From contig NZ_JAHBRW010000001.1 in the NCBI RefSeq assembly GCF_018398315.1, positions 3,480,501 to 3,544,500 of the forward strand: 64,000 nucleotides of DNA, in the 5' to 3' direction. The position numbers and the translations under genes are program-made. The notes under the pieces were generated by a model that was not told the DNA's origin, made no database searches, and was given only the letters and a program-made list of their open reading frames with translations. The number at the start of each line of letters is the position of its first letter. Position 1 is the first letter of the stretch. Source of the stretch: Chelatococcus sp. YT9. GTDB lineage: Bacteria; Pseudomonadota; Alphaproteobacteria; Rhizobiales; Beijerinckiaceae. Below are positions 25,678 to 34,650 of the stretch, in pieces.

Positions 25678-26205
25678 CTACTGGAGAGCGAGAAAGCCGA
25701 TCGCCCCGCCTGCCAGAATGAACAAGGCGGGGTTGACGCGCTTGACGAAATAGACGCCAAGAAAGACGACGATCGCCATGGCGATCGTCACAGCCCCCTC
25801 GATAGCGGTCCGCGCGATGGCGATCGCGCCGGCCGCCATAAGTCCTACAACGAGCGGGGCCAGTCCTCTCTGGAGGGACTCTCGCCAGGGCGAGCCTTCG
25901 AAGTGGTCCCAGACACGCGATGCGCCAAGGGAGATGAGGCTCGCCGGCAGGAAAAAACCGATGAACGCAAGCAGCGCGCCGAGATAGCCTGAGACATGAT
26001 AGCCGATCACCAGCACCATCAGCATGTTGGGTCCGGGGGCGACTTGGCCGAGGCCGTAGATGTCACGAAACTGGTCGTCGCTCAGCCACTGATGGCTGTT
26101 GACGACGAGTTCCTTCATCTCGGGAAGAACGGCCGTTCCACCGCCGACGGCAAGCACGGAAAGAAGTGAGAAGACGCCAAAGACGCTGAGATTTGAATCA
26201 CTCAT
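25678..26205 (-). CDS. Chromate-transporter (ChrA) half, second subunit
   Basis: A 175-residue CHR-domain membrane protein with about five or six segments. 'GGGTAVLPEMKELVV' and 'LGQVAPGPNMLMVLVIGYHV' are CHR signatures. The start overlaps the end of the first half by 8 nt. Short ChrA proteins work as pairs, so it should join the product of 26198-26863 to form one chromate or anion efflux unit. Confidence 0.85.
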   Translation of the reverse strand: MSDSNLSVFGVFSLLSVLAVGGGTAVLPEMKELVVNSHQWLSDDQFRDIYGLGQVAPGPNMLMVLVIGYHVSGYLGALLAFIGFFLPASLISLGASRVWDHFEGSPWRESLQRGLAPLVVGLMAAGAIAIARTAIEGAVTIAMAIVVFLGVYFVKRVNPALFILAGGAIGFLALQ

Positions 26206-26863
26206 GCCCACTGGCCCTCGAGGCTTTACCCGCCCTGGCGCTGGACGGGGCATTGGATGCGGAATCGTGGGGCAAAGGTGCTGCCGTCGATCGCGCTCGA
26301 GCCTTTGGCCGGTAAAGGAAAACGGCGACAGGTCCCACGGTGAACAATACGACCAGCAGTGAAACGCGAAAGTAGCTCACCAGAACGATCGTTGCGATGA
26401 TGATCGCAATGTCGATCAAGGAGCCGAGCTGCTTGCGTCCGATTTGCAACGTGACAGCGGACAGCATGCCGACGGACGCGGCACCGACGCCCACGAGGGC
26501 TGCATTCACAGCCGGATTGTGGGAATGTGCGGCGTAAAGGACGCCGAGCACCATGACCAGCGTCGCGCCAGGAAGCGTCATGCCGAGGAACGCGATGAAG
26601 GCACCTATCGGCCCGCGCAGCCGGTCGCCCACAATGACGCTCATGTTGGTCGCGTTTAGCCCCGGCAGGGTCTGGGCAATCTCGAGCGCTGAGAGGAAGC
26701 GCTCCTCATCCAACCAGCCTTTCTGCAAGACGAGACTGTTGCGCAGATAAGCGACGACGCCACCGCCGAAGCTAGTGGCACCGATCACGAGAAAGGTCAG
26801 AAAGATCTCGACCAGCCCAACGTGCGCCGGTCGGTCAGTGCTGATGGATGCCGGGGCGATCAT
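26198..26863 (-). CDS. Chromate-transporter (ChrA) half, first subunit
   Basis: A 221-residue CHR-domain membrane protein with 'GATSFGGGVVAYLRNSLV' and 'ALEIAQTLPGLNATNMSVIV' signatures, and a polar Ala/Ser-rich C-terminal tail of about 30 residues. Its ATG overlaps the stop of the CYTH-like gene (ATGA). Pairs of such halves usually replace one long ChrA. Confidence 0.87.
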   Translation of the reverse strand: MIAPASISTDRPAHVGLVEIFLTFLVIGATSFGGGVVAYLRNSLVLQKGWLDEERFLSALEIAQTLPGLNATNMSVIVGDRLRGPIGAFIAFLGMTLPGATLVMVLGVLYAAHSHNPAVNAALVGVGAASVGMLSAVTLQIGRKQLGSLIDIAIIIATIVLVSYFRVSLLVVLFTVGPVAVFLYRPKARARSTAAPLPHDSASNAPSSARAGKASRASGHE

Positions 26864-27696
26864 TCGTGGCCGACCGTGACGGTCTTACCGAGCCCGTACA
26901 CAAGGGCTGTCTTGGTCGTTCCTAGCGCGACCCACTCCGGTTCCTGCGTCTGTATTTCCAGAAAGAAGTCCTTGGACCGCTTCTTGGCCTTGGCGTGCAT
27001 GTCGTCGTAGCGGTTGAACTTCGTCTGGAACGCAAATTCTCCGATGAGCGGCGTCTCACTCGCACGGTTGCGCCACAGGGCAATTGTCGCCTTGGCATCG
27101 AGGTTGCGACCGAACGAGAAGGTGCCGACATTCACCTGTACTTCCTCGACTGAGAGATTATTGACAAGCTTGATCTTGGACGCGCCACCGCCACCGAGCC
27201 GCCCAAGCGCTGGGAATACGTTCGCAATGTGCTCGATGTTTTGGTTCAGCTCGAGAGCCGGGCTCATCAGCACGCAATTGTGGGAATAAAGGCTGCGCGT
27301 TCCTCCGAGGCGATCCTTGAGAGGGAGAACCTCCTCCTTGAACTTGATGGCCGCGCTGCATTGCAGATGCGGCGTGACATCGACGGCCGCCGCACTGTCG
27401 AGATTGGGATGCCGGTATTTGAACGTCAGCTCATGCGCAGGATCTGGCCAGCCGTCCGTATAGAAGGTCCGCCGACGCAAGATGAACGCGTTCTTGTACA
27501 GCGCATGGTCATTCGTATCGTAGAAAAGGACCTCCCGCACCTGGCGCTGGAATGCGTTCTTGTTAGTTTCCACCTCGACCTTGTGCTTGGCGGCAATTGC
27601 GCTGATTTTCTTCCAGAAAACCTCGAATTGCTGAGGATTGAAGAAACGCTCCGGTCGCAAAAGTATTTTGTATTCGCGATAGTGAAGATCTTCCAT
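26860..27696 (-). CDS. CYTH-like domain protein of unknown function
   Basis: A 278-residue soluble protein from ATG 27696; a TTG two codons earlier is possible. It shows alternating charged strands: 'YREYKILLRPERF', 'VREVLFYDT', 'FILRRRTF', 'HELTFKYRHP', 'AIKFKEEVL', 'GEFAFQTKFNRY'. This pattern of Arg/Lys/Glu-lined strands fits a CYTH / triphosphate-tunnel fold such as in thiamine-triphosphatase or VTC-like domains; the fold call is mine, from the pattern. It is translationally coupled to the ChrA pair. Confidence 0.6.
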   Translation of the reverse strand: MEDLHYREYKILLRPERFFNPQQFEVFWKKISAIAAKHKVEVETNKNAFQRQVREVLFYDTNDHALYKNAFILRRRTFYTDGWPDPAHELTFKYRHPNLDSAAAVDVTPHLQCSAAIKFKEEVLPLKDRLGGTRSLYSHNCVLMSPALELNQNIEHIANVFPALGRLGGGGASKIKLVNNLSVEEVQVNVGTFSFGRNLDAKATIALWRNRASETPLIGEFAFQTKFNRYDDMHAKAKKRSKDFFLEIQTQEPEWVALGTTKTALVYGLGKTVTVGHE

Positions 27697-27936
27697 TCCC
27701 AAACTCGCGACATGAATGGCGGTATTACCGAGATGGCACGCATGAATATTCCGAGGCGCGAATATTCAGATGCAGTCGTGCCGTGCGCTTTTGAAAACAG
27801 GCCTGTCCCGTTCGTCAGAGCACCATTGCGACTGTCACACCAATGTCATGCGGTATCGGTTGTGGGTTTTCAACGGCAAAATTGCATTGTCCTAGTGGCG
27901 CTCATGGCGATCAACGTCGTCGCTGCCGAAGTTGCG

Positions 27937-29706
27937 TCAAGGCGCAGCGGTGAGGGTGGGCATCGGGCGGGGCTCTGCCGCTTGGCCCGGTTGCGCAATC
28001 CGGGCTAGGGCAGCCGCAGCATCGACGAGGCCTGCCCCGAAGGTCTCGTCGCGGCCCGTCCGGCCGAGATCGCGCGCGGTCGCGGCGAGCGCCGCGCGCA
28101 ACTCCTCCGTGGTGAGGCCGGGTCGCGTTTCGCGCAGGAGGGCTGCGGTCCCGCTCACATGGGCGGCTGCGAATGACGTGCCGGACGATTGCTCATAGGC
28201 ACCGGCTGGAATGGGAACGAGAATATCGACGCCTGGCGCCGCGACCGCTACATGCGGCCCCGCTGCCGACTTGTCGTAAATGCGTGTCTCGACATCGACG
28301 GCCGTGACAGCGATGACGTCGGCATGGGCCGCCGGAAAAACAGGGGAAGCCTTTGGCCCTCCGTTGCCAGCGGCCGCAATGAGCAACAGACCACGCTGGC
28401 TGCTTGCCCTCAGCGCCCGCGAGAGAAGCCCGTCACGTGGGCCGGCGAAGCTGAGATTGGCAATATCGGCGCCACGCTTGACCGCCGTGTCGAGCCCGCT
28501 CACGACATCAAGACTCGTGCCGCTCACGCTGTCGCCCGATTCGCTGAAGGCGTCGATGCCGAGAATTCGAACAGCAGGGGCGGCGCCAATCATCCGCGCG
28601 CGGGCGGCGATGATCCCGGCGATACCCGTCCCATGGGAAGAAGGTTTTCGCGCGCTTGACTGAGGCATGAGGCTGCCGGAGAGCTCGGGGTGGGCACCGT
28701 CTATGGCCGAATCGATAACCGCGACAATGATGCCATTCCCCCGTGCGATAGCATGTGCGGTGCGAAGATTCATGGCTTCCAGAGCGTATTGCACGCTTGC
28801 GAGATTGGCCGAACCCGCGACGGCTGGCGTGGCGGCGGCGGTGCTTGCTGCCGGCGCCGCTGGCGCGGGCAGCTCTCCTTTCAGAACGCTGTCCTCCTGC
28901 AGTCGAAAAATATGATTGGGTTGGGCGCTTGCGACGCGCTGGTCAGCAGTTAGCGCACGTACGACCGCGGGGACATTCTGGCCCCGTGGCAGGCGTGCGC
29001 GGATGATGGTGACCCCGAGCAGATCGATCGGCCGGCGTTCCAGAACGGTCAGATTGAAGCGTTGTGCGACCGCGTCAGCGTGGGCCGTGGCCGCATCGGC
29101 ATTCAACTCGAAGAGAACCTCATCGACGACGAACTGGTCGCTGGCGACCGCCACGAAGGGGGAGGCCGGTGGTGCCGCACGGGCCGGGGCGTTCGCTGGC
29201 GGCTTCTTTGCCGGCGGCTGTCTGACCGCTTTTTTCGGGGACTGTTTTACCGGTTGGACCGCGTTGGGACGGCGTGGGCGCGGTTCAGCCTCGTATCCGT
29301 CGTCGACGTAAACCGGCGGCCGGGAAGGGCGGACGAATGGAGGCACGATCGGGCCCCCATAGAGCGGCGAGCCACCATAACCGGGCGGGCGCCAGGGGCG
29401 CTCCGGGCGGCCGGGATAGCCCGGGTCGCGTGGGGGGCGCGGCGTATCATAGCCGCCACGTGGCATACGCTCTGGCCGCTGGTCGTAGCGTGGGGACGTT
29501 TCGCTCGGATAGCGCCCGCTCGCCTGCGCCATGAGCTGGCCGCGTCCATGGCCGGCCAGGATGTCAGCCTTGGCCGGCTCCGCCGAGGTAAAGCACACCA
29601 GACTTGAGAAGCCGGCCAAGAGGGCAAGAGCCGCCGTGAGGCGGTTATCGTGGAGTGTCTTTCCCGGTCGCGCTGTGGCCGGCGCAAGATTTGCTGTCCC
29701 TGGCAT
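27937..29706 (-). CDS. Secreted S8 (subtilisin-like) serine protease of the ECF operon
   Basis: A 589-residue protein. The N-terminal signal region ends near residue 48; a Pro/Arg-rich linker spans 65-180; a propeptide-like alpha/beta domain covers about 190-268. The catalytic domain (300-575) has Asp332 ('VIDSAID'), His358 ('SSHGTGIAG'), Asn448 and Ser511 ('SGTSFAAAHVSG'). A GAGGAGG Shine-Dalgarno precedes the ATG. It is third in an operon with the sigma and anti-sigma genes and should act in the periplasm or outside. Substrate unknown. Confidence 0.9.
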   Translation of the reverse strand: MPGTANLAPATARPGKTLHDNRLTAALALLAGFSSLVCFTSAEPAKADILAGHGRGQLMAQASGRYPSETSPRYDQRPERMPRGGYDTPRPPRDPGYPGRPERPWRPPGYGGSPLYGGPIVPPFVRPSRPPVYVDDGYEAEPRPRRPNAVQPVKQSPKKAVRQPPAKKPPANAPARAAPPASPFVAVASDQFVVDEVLFELNADAATAHADAVAQRFNLTVLERRPIDLLGVTIIRARLPRGQNVPAVVRALTADQRVASAQPNHIFRLQEDSVLKGELPAPAAPAASTAAATPAVAGSANLASVQYALEAMNLRTAHAIARGNGIIVAVIDSAIDGAHPELSGSLMPQSSARKPSSHGTGIAGIIAARARMIGAAPAVRILGIDAFSESGDSVSGTSLDVVSGLDTAVKRGADIANLSFAGPRDGLLSRALRASSQRGLLLIAAAGNGGPKASPVFPAAHADVIAVTAVDVETRIYDKSAAGPHVAVAAPGVDILVPIPAGAYEQSSGTSFAAAHVSGTAALLRETRPGLTTEELRAALAATARDLGRTGRDETFGAGLVDAAAALARIAQPGQAAEPRPMPTLTAAP

Positions 29707-29740
29707 TTACGCCTCCTCTCCCACCGGACACCGGCATGCG

Positions 29741-30436
29741 TCAGTTGGCCGGAGCGACCAGCCGCACGATGCCCTTCGCGTTGTTCAGCCGCGCCAGGCG
29801 AGACGCCATGGCCGCGCTGTTGCCACCGTCGGCGAAGCGAACCCGAAATAGGCCCCCTGCGCGCGGTCCCTCGACAATGGATGCATTGAGCTCGCCAAGC
29901 AGCGCCGTGATCTGGTCGAGCCGCGCCGTGGGTTCAAAGGCGACGAGTACGGAACTCCCGACCGCCGCTGTGCTGCCCGGGCCTGAGGCGACCTCGTAGC
30001 TCGCGCCCGGGGTGCGCGCGGCCATCAACGCGGCAACGATGCCGGCCTGCAGGGCCACCAGTGCGGCGGCGGACAGCGCCGCGAAGGCGAGCTTGCGCGG
30101 CGTCAGCGCTCCGATCCAGATGCCGAGCTGTTCGAGCCAGGAGCCCTTGCCTGCCGGCCGCCGCACCACAGCGGGCGTGGGCTCTGCATCGATTGCTGCG
30201 AACAGTTTCCCCGCCATACGGGTAGATGGCGCGGTGATGCTTTCCGCGGCATGGATGGTTTCGGACTGATCTTCGCGGATCAGGGCAAGCTGAGCGCGCA
30301 GTCCTGCGTCATTGGCCAGCGCCTTCTCGACCGCTGCTGTCTCCGCCGCGTCGAGGGTGCCGGCCGCATACCAGGGTAGCAGAGCCTCAATCGGCTCCGG
30401 CGCGTCGCCCGGGTGTTGCGTCGTGGTTAGGCTCAT
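29741..30436 (-). CDS. Membrane anti-sigma factor
   Basis: A 231-residue protein from the ATG that overlaps the sigma factor stop. The N-terminal cytoplasmic part (1-60) is the helical sigma-binding region ('IEALLPWYAAGTLDAAETAAVE'), one membrane segment lies at about 115-140, and a periplasmic domain at 163-231. That last domain follows the same strand-helix-strand order as the propeptide of the subtilase next door. A longer upstream frame (to 30622) lies within the sigma gene. Confidence 0.85.
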   Translation of the reverse strand: MSLTTTQHPGDAPEPIEALLPWYAAGTLDAAETAAVEKALANDAGLRAQLALIREDQSETIHAAESITAPSTRMAGKLFAAIDAEPTPAVVRRPAGKGSWLEQLGIWIGALTPRKLAFAALSAAALVALQAGIVAALMAARTPGASYEVASGPGSTAAVGSSVLVAFEPTARLDQITALLGELNASIVEGPRAGGLFRVRFADGGNSAAMASRLARLNNAKGIVRLVAPAN

Positions 30437-30993
30437 GGCCACCCCCTGTCCAATCCAGCCGCCTTGCAGAGTTCCGACAAGCGCTTGCGTGCATGAAACA
30501 TCCGCGTCTTCACCGTGTTCTCGGGGATCCCGAGAATGCGGCTGACGGCTTCGATCGGCTCTTCGTGATAATAGACCAGATCCATGACCATGCGGTGCTC
30601 TGGCGAGAGCTTGTCGAGGCACTGGCGCATGATCGCGGCCTTGTTCATCTTCTGGGCACTAATTTCCGGACTGTCGTCCTGGTCCGGAAGTGCCTCGGCC
30701 ACGCCGTCGTCCAGCTGTTCCTCCTTTCGTCGGCGCAGGCTGGAGTAGGCCTTGTTGCGGGCTATCACCAGAAGCCAGGTGGAGAGGCTCGATCGCTGCT
30801 CGAACTGGCCGGCCTGTCGCCAGAGGTCGAGAAAGACCTCGGTCACTACATCTTCGGCAACATCCTCCCGCTCCACCAGCCGCACCACGAAGCGGAAGAC
30901 CCGCAGATGATGAGCGGTGAAGATCGCCCGCATGGCGGCCCTGTCGCCAGCCATCAGACGTTCCAGCAGCTCCGCGTCAGACATCCCCGCCAT
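30433..30993 (-). CDS. ECF RNA polymerase sigma factor
   Basis: About 186 residues from ATG 30993; the frame is open to 31077, and the start at Met32 of that frame is also possible. Region 2 shows 'VRLVEREDVAEDVVTEVFLDLW' and region 4 'LSPEHRMVMDLVYYHEEPIE' plus 'GIPENTVKTRMFHARKRL'. It is first in the sigma / anti-sigma / protease operon. Its own promoter is probably upstream of 31080, but no site was identified. Confidence 0.9.
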   Translation of the reverse strand: MAGMSDAELLERLMAGDRAAMRAIFTAHHLRVFRFVVRLVEREDVAEDVVTEVFLDLWRQAGQFEQRSSLSTWLLVIARNKAYSSLRRRKEEQLDDGVAEALPDQDDSPEISAQKMNKAAIMRQCLDKLSPEHRMVMDLVYYHEEPIEAVSRILGIPENTVKTRMFHARKRLSELCKAAGLDRGWP

Positions 30994-31160
30994 CATTTCT
31001 TCCGGCCGCTGCCACCGAGCAGCATAGCGTGAGCCTGCCGCAGTCTGATACCATTGCCAATTGCTTATGATGATCATGCGCCGTTTGCTGCCTTATGATC
31101 AGGGGACGGATGGCTGTCCGCCCCCTCCTTGGCTCCGCATGCAGGCGCTGCCGCACATCA

Positions 31161-31601
31161 TCAATCGCAGATGGTGACGGGGCGCACCACGCGGCCGACG
31201 CCCTTCACAAAAACCTTGCGATAGACCCTGTAGCAGTCCGGCCCGCTTGCGTAGGCAGTGGCGCCTGCAATTCCGATGGCGATGGGAAGGCCTGCATAAA
31301 AGGCGCCGCGCGGTCCCCAATAGCCGGGGCGATGCGGGCGGTGGCCACCCCAGTGTGGACCGGGCTTACCAGGGCCGCCCCAACCGTGGCCGCCCCCATT
31401 CCCACCGCCCCCATGCCCACCGCCCCCATGCCCACCGCCGCCGTGACCACCGGGGGCGGCGATCTTGCCAGGCCCGCCAAACCCCGGGCCGGCATAGGCC
31501 GCGCTCGTGAAGGACGAGACGGTGAAAGCGGCTGCGGCCAGGGCGAAGGCTGCTAGGGCAGTCTTCAGGGACGATGCGGATTTCGTAGAACGAGCGGTCA
31601 T
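31161..31601 (-). CDS. Secreted Gly/His-rich small protein
   Basis: A 146-residue protein from ATG 31601 (GGAG site before it). It has a signal peptide ending near AYA-GPG and a low-complexity middle with tandem Gly-Gly-His-type units. The C-terminal part has two Cys around a basic Tyr/Val-rich stretch. The His-rich repeat could bind metal ions or polymers. No family is recognised beyond 'glycine-rich secreted protein'. It is located just upstream of the sigma factor gene on the same strand. Confidence 0.72.
   Translation of the reverse strand: MTARSTKSASSLKTALAAFALAAAAFTVSSFTSAAYAGPGFGGPGKIAAPGGHGGGGHGGGGHGGGGNGGGHGWGGPGKPGPHWGGHRPHRPGYWGPRGAFYAGLPIAIGIAGATAYASGPDCYRVYRKVFVKGVGRVVRPVTICD
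31390..31445. repeat. 15-bp tandem repeat encoding the Gly/His stretch
   Basis: The unit CCCACCGCCCCCATG occurs at 31401-31415 and 31416-31430, with diverged copies on both sides. Such repeats can gain or lose units by slippage in steps of five codons, so length may vary between strains. Confidence 0.75.
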
Positions 31602-31738
31602 CGGTGTTCTCCATCTGAATTTGGCATCGCTCTCTGCGATCCCGATGGACCATTGGTCGCGGCGGGGCGTCAAAAGGTTCACGCCCGCCGCCATTTTTTC
31701 TGATTTTTTTGCGATGTGGGATCAGATCTCGCGGAAGC

Positions 31739-33118
31739 CTAAAGCAGCGTTCCGCTGAGAATCACTGTCGCCACCGAGAAATAGATGATGAGACCTGTGA
31801 CATCGACCAGGGTGGCGACGAAAGGCGCGGACGCGCTGGCGGGATCGAAGCCGAGGCGCTGCAGGATGAAGGGTAGCATGGCCCCCGCCATCGAGCCGAA
31901 AGTCACGATGCCGACCAGTCCTGCGCCCACCGTTGCCGCGATCAGCATCCAGTAAGGCCCATAATCATAGAGTCCCAGCCCCTGCCAGATGCCGATGCGC
32001 GCGATGCCGATGGCGCCGAGAATGATGCCGAGCATGAGCCCGGCGGGCATCTCGCGCAGCGCCACCCTCCACCAGTCCCGCAGCTTGACCTGGCCGAGCG
32101 CAAGCGCCCGGATCAGAAGCGACGTGGCTTGGCTGCCAGAATTGCCGCCCGAACTCATGATGAGGGGAATGAAAAGGGTCAGCACAATGGCGCGCTCCAG
32201 TTCCGCTTCGAAATGCTGCATCGCGGATGCGGTCAGCATTTCGGAGAGAAACAAGGCGCAGAGCCAGCCGGCGCGTTTGTGGATCATCGACAGGAAGCCG
32301 ACCTGCAGATAGGGCTCATGAAACGCCTCCACGCCACCAAATTTGTGCACATCTTCCGTCGTCTCGGCGATGATTGCGTCGAGCACGTCGTCGACGGTGA
32401 CAATCCCGAGGATATGTCCGGCCTCATCGACGACTGGCACGGCGAGTAGGTCGTGTTGGCGGATCTTCGCTGCAACCGTTTCCCTGTCCGTATCGGAGCG
32501 GACGACGACCGGCGGCCGCCCCGCGGAGAGCGATATGATGGTGGTGGAGGGATCAGCCGAGATCAGCCGGCGCAATGTTATCGCGGCCGTCAGCCGTTGT
32601 TCGTTGTCGACGACATAGATGGCATAGATGGTTTCGCGGCTCTGCTCTACCGTGCGGATATGGGAGAGCGCGCTTGCGACCGTCGTCATCTCCGGCAGAG
32701 CGACGAATTCGGTGGTCATGATCCCGCCTGCCGTGTCCACCGGATAGGCCAGGAGCTGCTTTAATGTGGCCCGGGTGCGAGGCTCAATTCGCGCGAGGAG
32801 TTCGTTGCGCAAAGGCGCTGCGAAGGCGCCCAGCACGTCGGTCGCGCGGTCGGCCGACATGTCCGTGAGAAAAGCGGCCGCCTCCTGGCGTGGGAGCGCC
32901 GCGAGAACCTCGGGTGCTGTCAGGAATTCGGGGCGGTCGCAGACCGCAACCGCGCGGCGACGCGGCAGGACGAGGAGCGCCGACGCCGCATCGCTCGGAT
33001 CAAGCGCGATGAGACGCTCGACGAGAAGGGCAGTAGAGGGGTTGTCGACATTCAGGTCTCGTGCCGACAATTCTTGCGCCAAGATGGCGCGGCCCCGCAT
33101 CAAGATATCGTTCTGCAT
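31739..33118 (-). CDS. mgtE: Magnesium transporter MgtE
   Basis: A 459-residue protein with the MgtE layout: N-terminal helical superhelix (about 20-130), a CBS pair (about 135-255; 'VVDEAGHILGIVTVDDVLDAI'), a plug helix and five membrane segments with 'SSGGNSGSQATSLLIRALALG' in the pore-forming part. It takes up Mg2+ at the inner membrane; the N and CBS domains sense cytosolic Mg2+. Monocistronic. Confidence 0.93.
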   Translation of the reverse strand: MQNDILMRGRAILAQELSARDLNVDNPSTALLVERLIALDPSDAASALLVLPRRRAVAVCDRPEFLTAPEVLAALPRQEAAAFLTDMSADRATDVLGAFAAPLRNELLARIEPRTRATLKQLLAYPVDTAGGIMTTEFVALPEMTTVASALSHIRTVEQSRETIYAIYVVDNEQRLTAAITLRRLISADPSTTIISLSAGRPPVVVRSDTDRETVAAKIRQHDLLAVPVVDEAGHILGIVTVDDVLDAIIAETTEDVHKFGGVEAFHEPYLQVGFLSMIHKRAGWLCALFLSEMLTASAMQHFEAELERAIVLTLFIPLIMSSGGNSGSQATSLLIRALALGQVKLRDWWRVALREMPAGLMLGIILGAIGIARIGIWQGLGLYDYGPYWMLIAATVGAGLVGIVTFGSMAGAMLPFILQRLGFDPASASAPFVATLVDVTGLIIYFSVATVILSGTLL

Positions 33119-33423
33119 GGCTTACTCCGTTGCCGCGCCAAGGATAGGGCGGCACGGTAAGCCATCAGGCTCAGCGGGCAGCCATCTCCGGACGGGCGGT
33201 ACTACTGTCGCTTGACATGGTGAGAATGGCTCCAAAGCCCCGACCATGGTGGCCGGATGCGGGTGTCATGAACCGATTGCTGTGTTGCGTCAATCGTCCG
33301 TCACGCTTTCCATGGTCCCCATATGTGCGGCCAAGAGCCTTTTGTCCATGGCGCCATCTGCGATTGGCATCTGTTCTTGTCCATAGCGCTGGTCTATGAC
33401 GCCGTGACAGACTGGAGTTGAGC
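33119..33423. other. Divergent promoter region of mgtE and pyrC
   Basis: 305 bp without a gene. An imperfect GC-rich inverted repeat lies near 33131-33155, close to the mgtE start. No clear promoter hexamers or riboswitch could be assigned. Confidence 0.4.
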
Positions 33424-34464
33424 ATGAGCGAACGCATCACCATCCGCCGCCCCGATGACTGGCATGTCCATCTGCGCGATGGCGCGATGCTCGAGGCGGT
33501 CGTTTCCCACACCGCCGCGCAGTTCGGCCGGGCGATCATCATGCCCAATCTGGTGCCTCCGGTCGTCACGACCGCCGACGCGCTTGCCTATCGCCAGCGC
33601 ATCGAAGCGGCTCTGCCTCAAGGCATCGACTTCAAGCCGCTGATGACCCTCTACATGACCGACGATACCGACGCCGAGGATGTCGTTGCCGGCTATACCA
33701 ACGGCACGATTGCGGCGGTGAAGCTCTATCCGCAGCATGCAACGACCAATTCGCATTTTGGTATCTCGCGCATCGAGGCCGTTTACTCCGTCCTCGCCGC
33801 GATGGAACGAACCGGCGTGCCGCTCCTGATGCACGGCGAGGTTACGGATGGGGACATCGACATCTTCGATCGTGAAGCTGTGTTCGTGGAACGGGTGCTC
33901 GAACCGCTGGCGAAGCGTTTTCCGGGCCTCATCATCACGATGGAGCACGTCACGAGCGCCGAAGGCGTCGCCTATGTCGAGGGTGCGCGGCCGGGCATAG
34001 GCGCGACTATCACGCCACACCATCTGATGTTCAACCGCAATGCCATCTTTCAGGGCGGCATCCGCCCGCATTACTATTGCCTGCCGATCGCCAAGCGTGA
34101 GGTTCACCGCCAGGCGCTACGGCGGGCCGCGACATCCGGCAACGAACGCTTCTTCCTTGGGACCGATACCGCTCCTCATACACGCGCGGCCAAGGAGGCA
34201 GCCTGTGGTTGCGCTGGCCTGTTTGTTGCGCCCGTTGCGCTTGCAACCTATGTGCAGGTTTTCGACGAGGAGGGGGCGCTCGACAAGTTCGAAGCCTTCG
34301 CCAGCCTCAACGGCGCGCGACATTATGGGCTTGAGCCAAATCAAGGCACCGTCACGCTGCTCAAGAAGCCCCGTTTCATCGCCGAGGATGTCGCGCTGGG
34401 GACCGGTGAAGCCGTGCATGTCTATCGCGGGGGGGAGGAAACCGCCTGGTCCGTCGAGACTTGA
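33424..34464 (+). CDS. pyrC: Dihydroorotase (class II)
   Basis: A 346-residue zinc amidohydrolase that interconverts carbamoyl-aspartate and dihydroorotate in pyrimidine synthesis. Visible metal and catalytic residues: His14 and His16 ('DDWHVHLRDG'), Lys100 ('AAVKLYPQHATTNS', carbamylated), His137, His175 ('MEHVTS') and Asp248 ('GTDTAPH'). The ATG at 33424 has a GGAG site six bases before it; an in-frame TTG two codons earlier is less likely. Confidence 0.95.
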   Translation: MSERITIRRPDDWHVHLRDGAMLEAVVSHTAAQFGRAIIMPNLVPPVVTTADALAYRQRIEAALPQGIDFKPLMTLYMTDDTDAEDVVAGYTNGTIAAVKLYPQHATTNSHFGISRIEAVYSVLAAMERTGVPLLMHGEVTDGDIDIFDREAVFVERVLEPLAKRFPGLIITMEHVTSAEGVAYVEGARPGIGATITPHHLMFNRNAIFQGGIRPHYYCLPIAKREVHRQALRRAATSGNERFFLGTDTAPHTRAAKEAACGCAGLFVAPVALATYVQVFDEEGALDKFEAFASLNGARHYGLEPNQGTVTLLKKPRFIAEDVALGTGEAVHVYRGGEETAWSVET

Positions 34465-34650
34465 GCTGATCCACGCTCGCCTGCCTCAGGATCGCTCCCG
34501 CAGCGTTGGAGCTGCGGGCGAACGTCTCTGCGCAAGCGGTCGTTGGCGCTCGCTGACATGTCAGGCTTGTGTTTCTCTTCAATATAGTCTGAATATTGCA
34601 TCGCAGCAAAAAAAGGTGCGCCGCAATGCGCCCGTCAGGAGCGATGCATA

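Noticed and set aside
27229-28008. 259-residue forward frame opposite the CYTH-like gene
   Set aside because: Mirror of the reverse gene's codon pattern, and it runs into the protease gene region without features.
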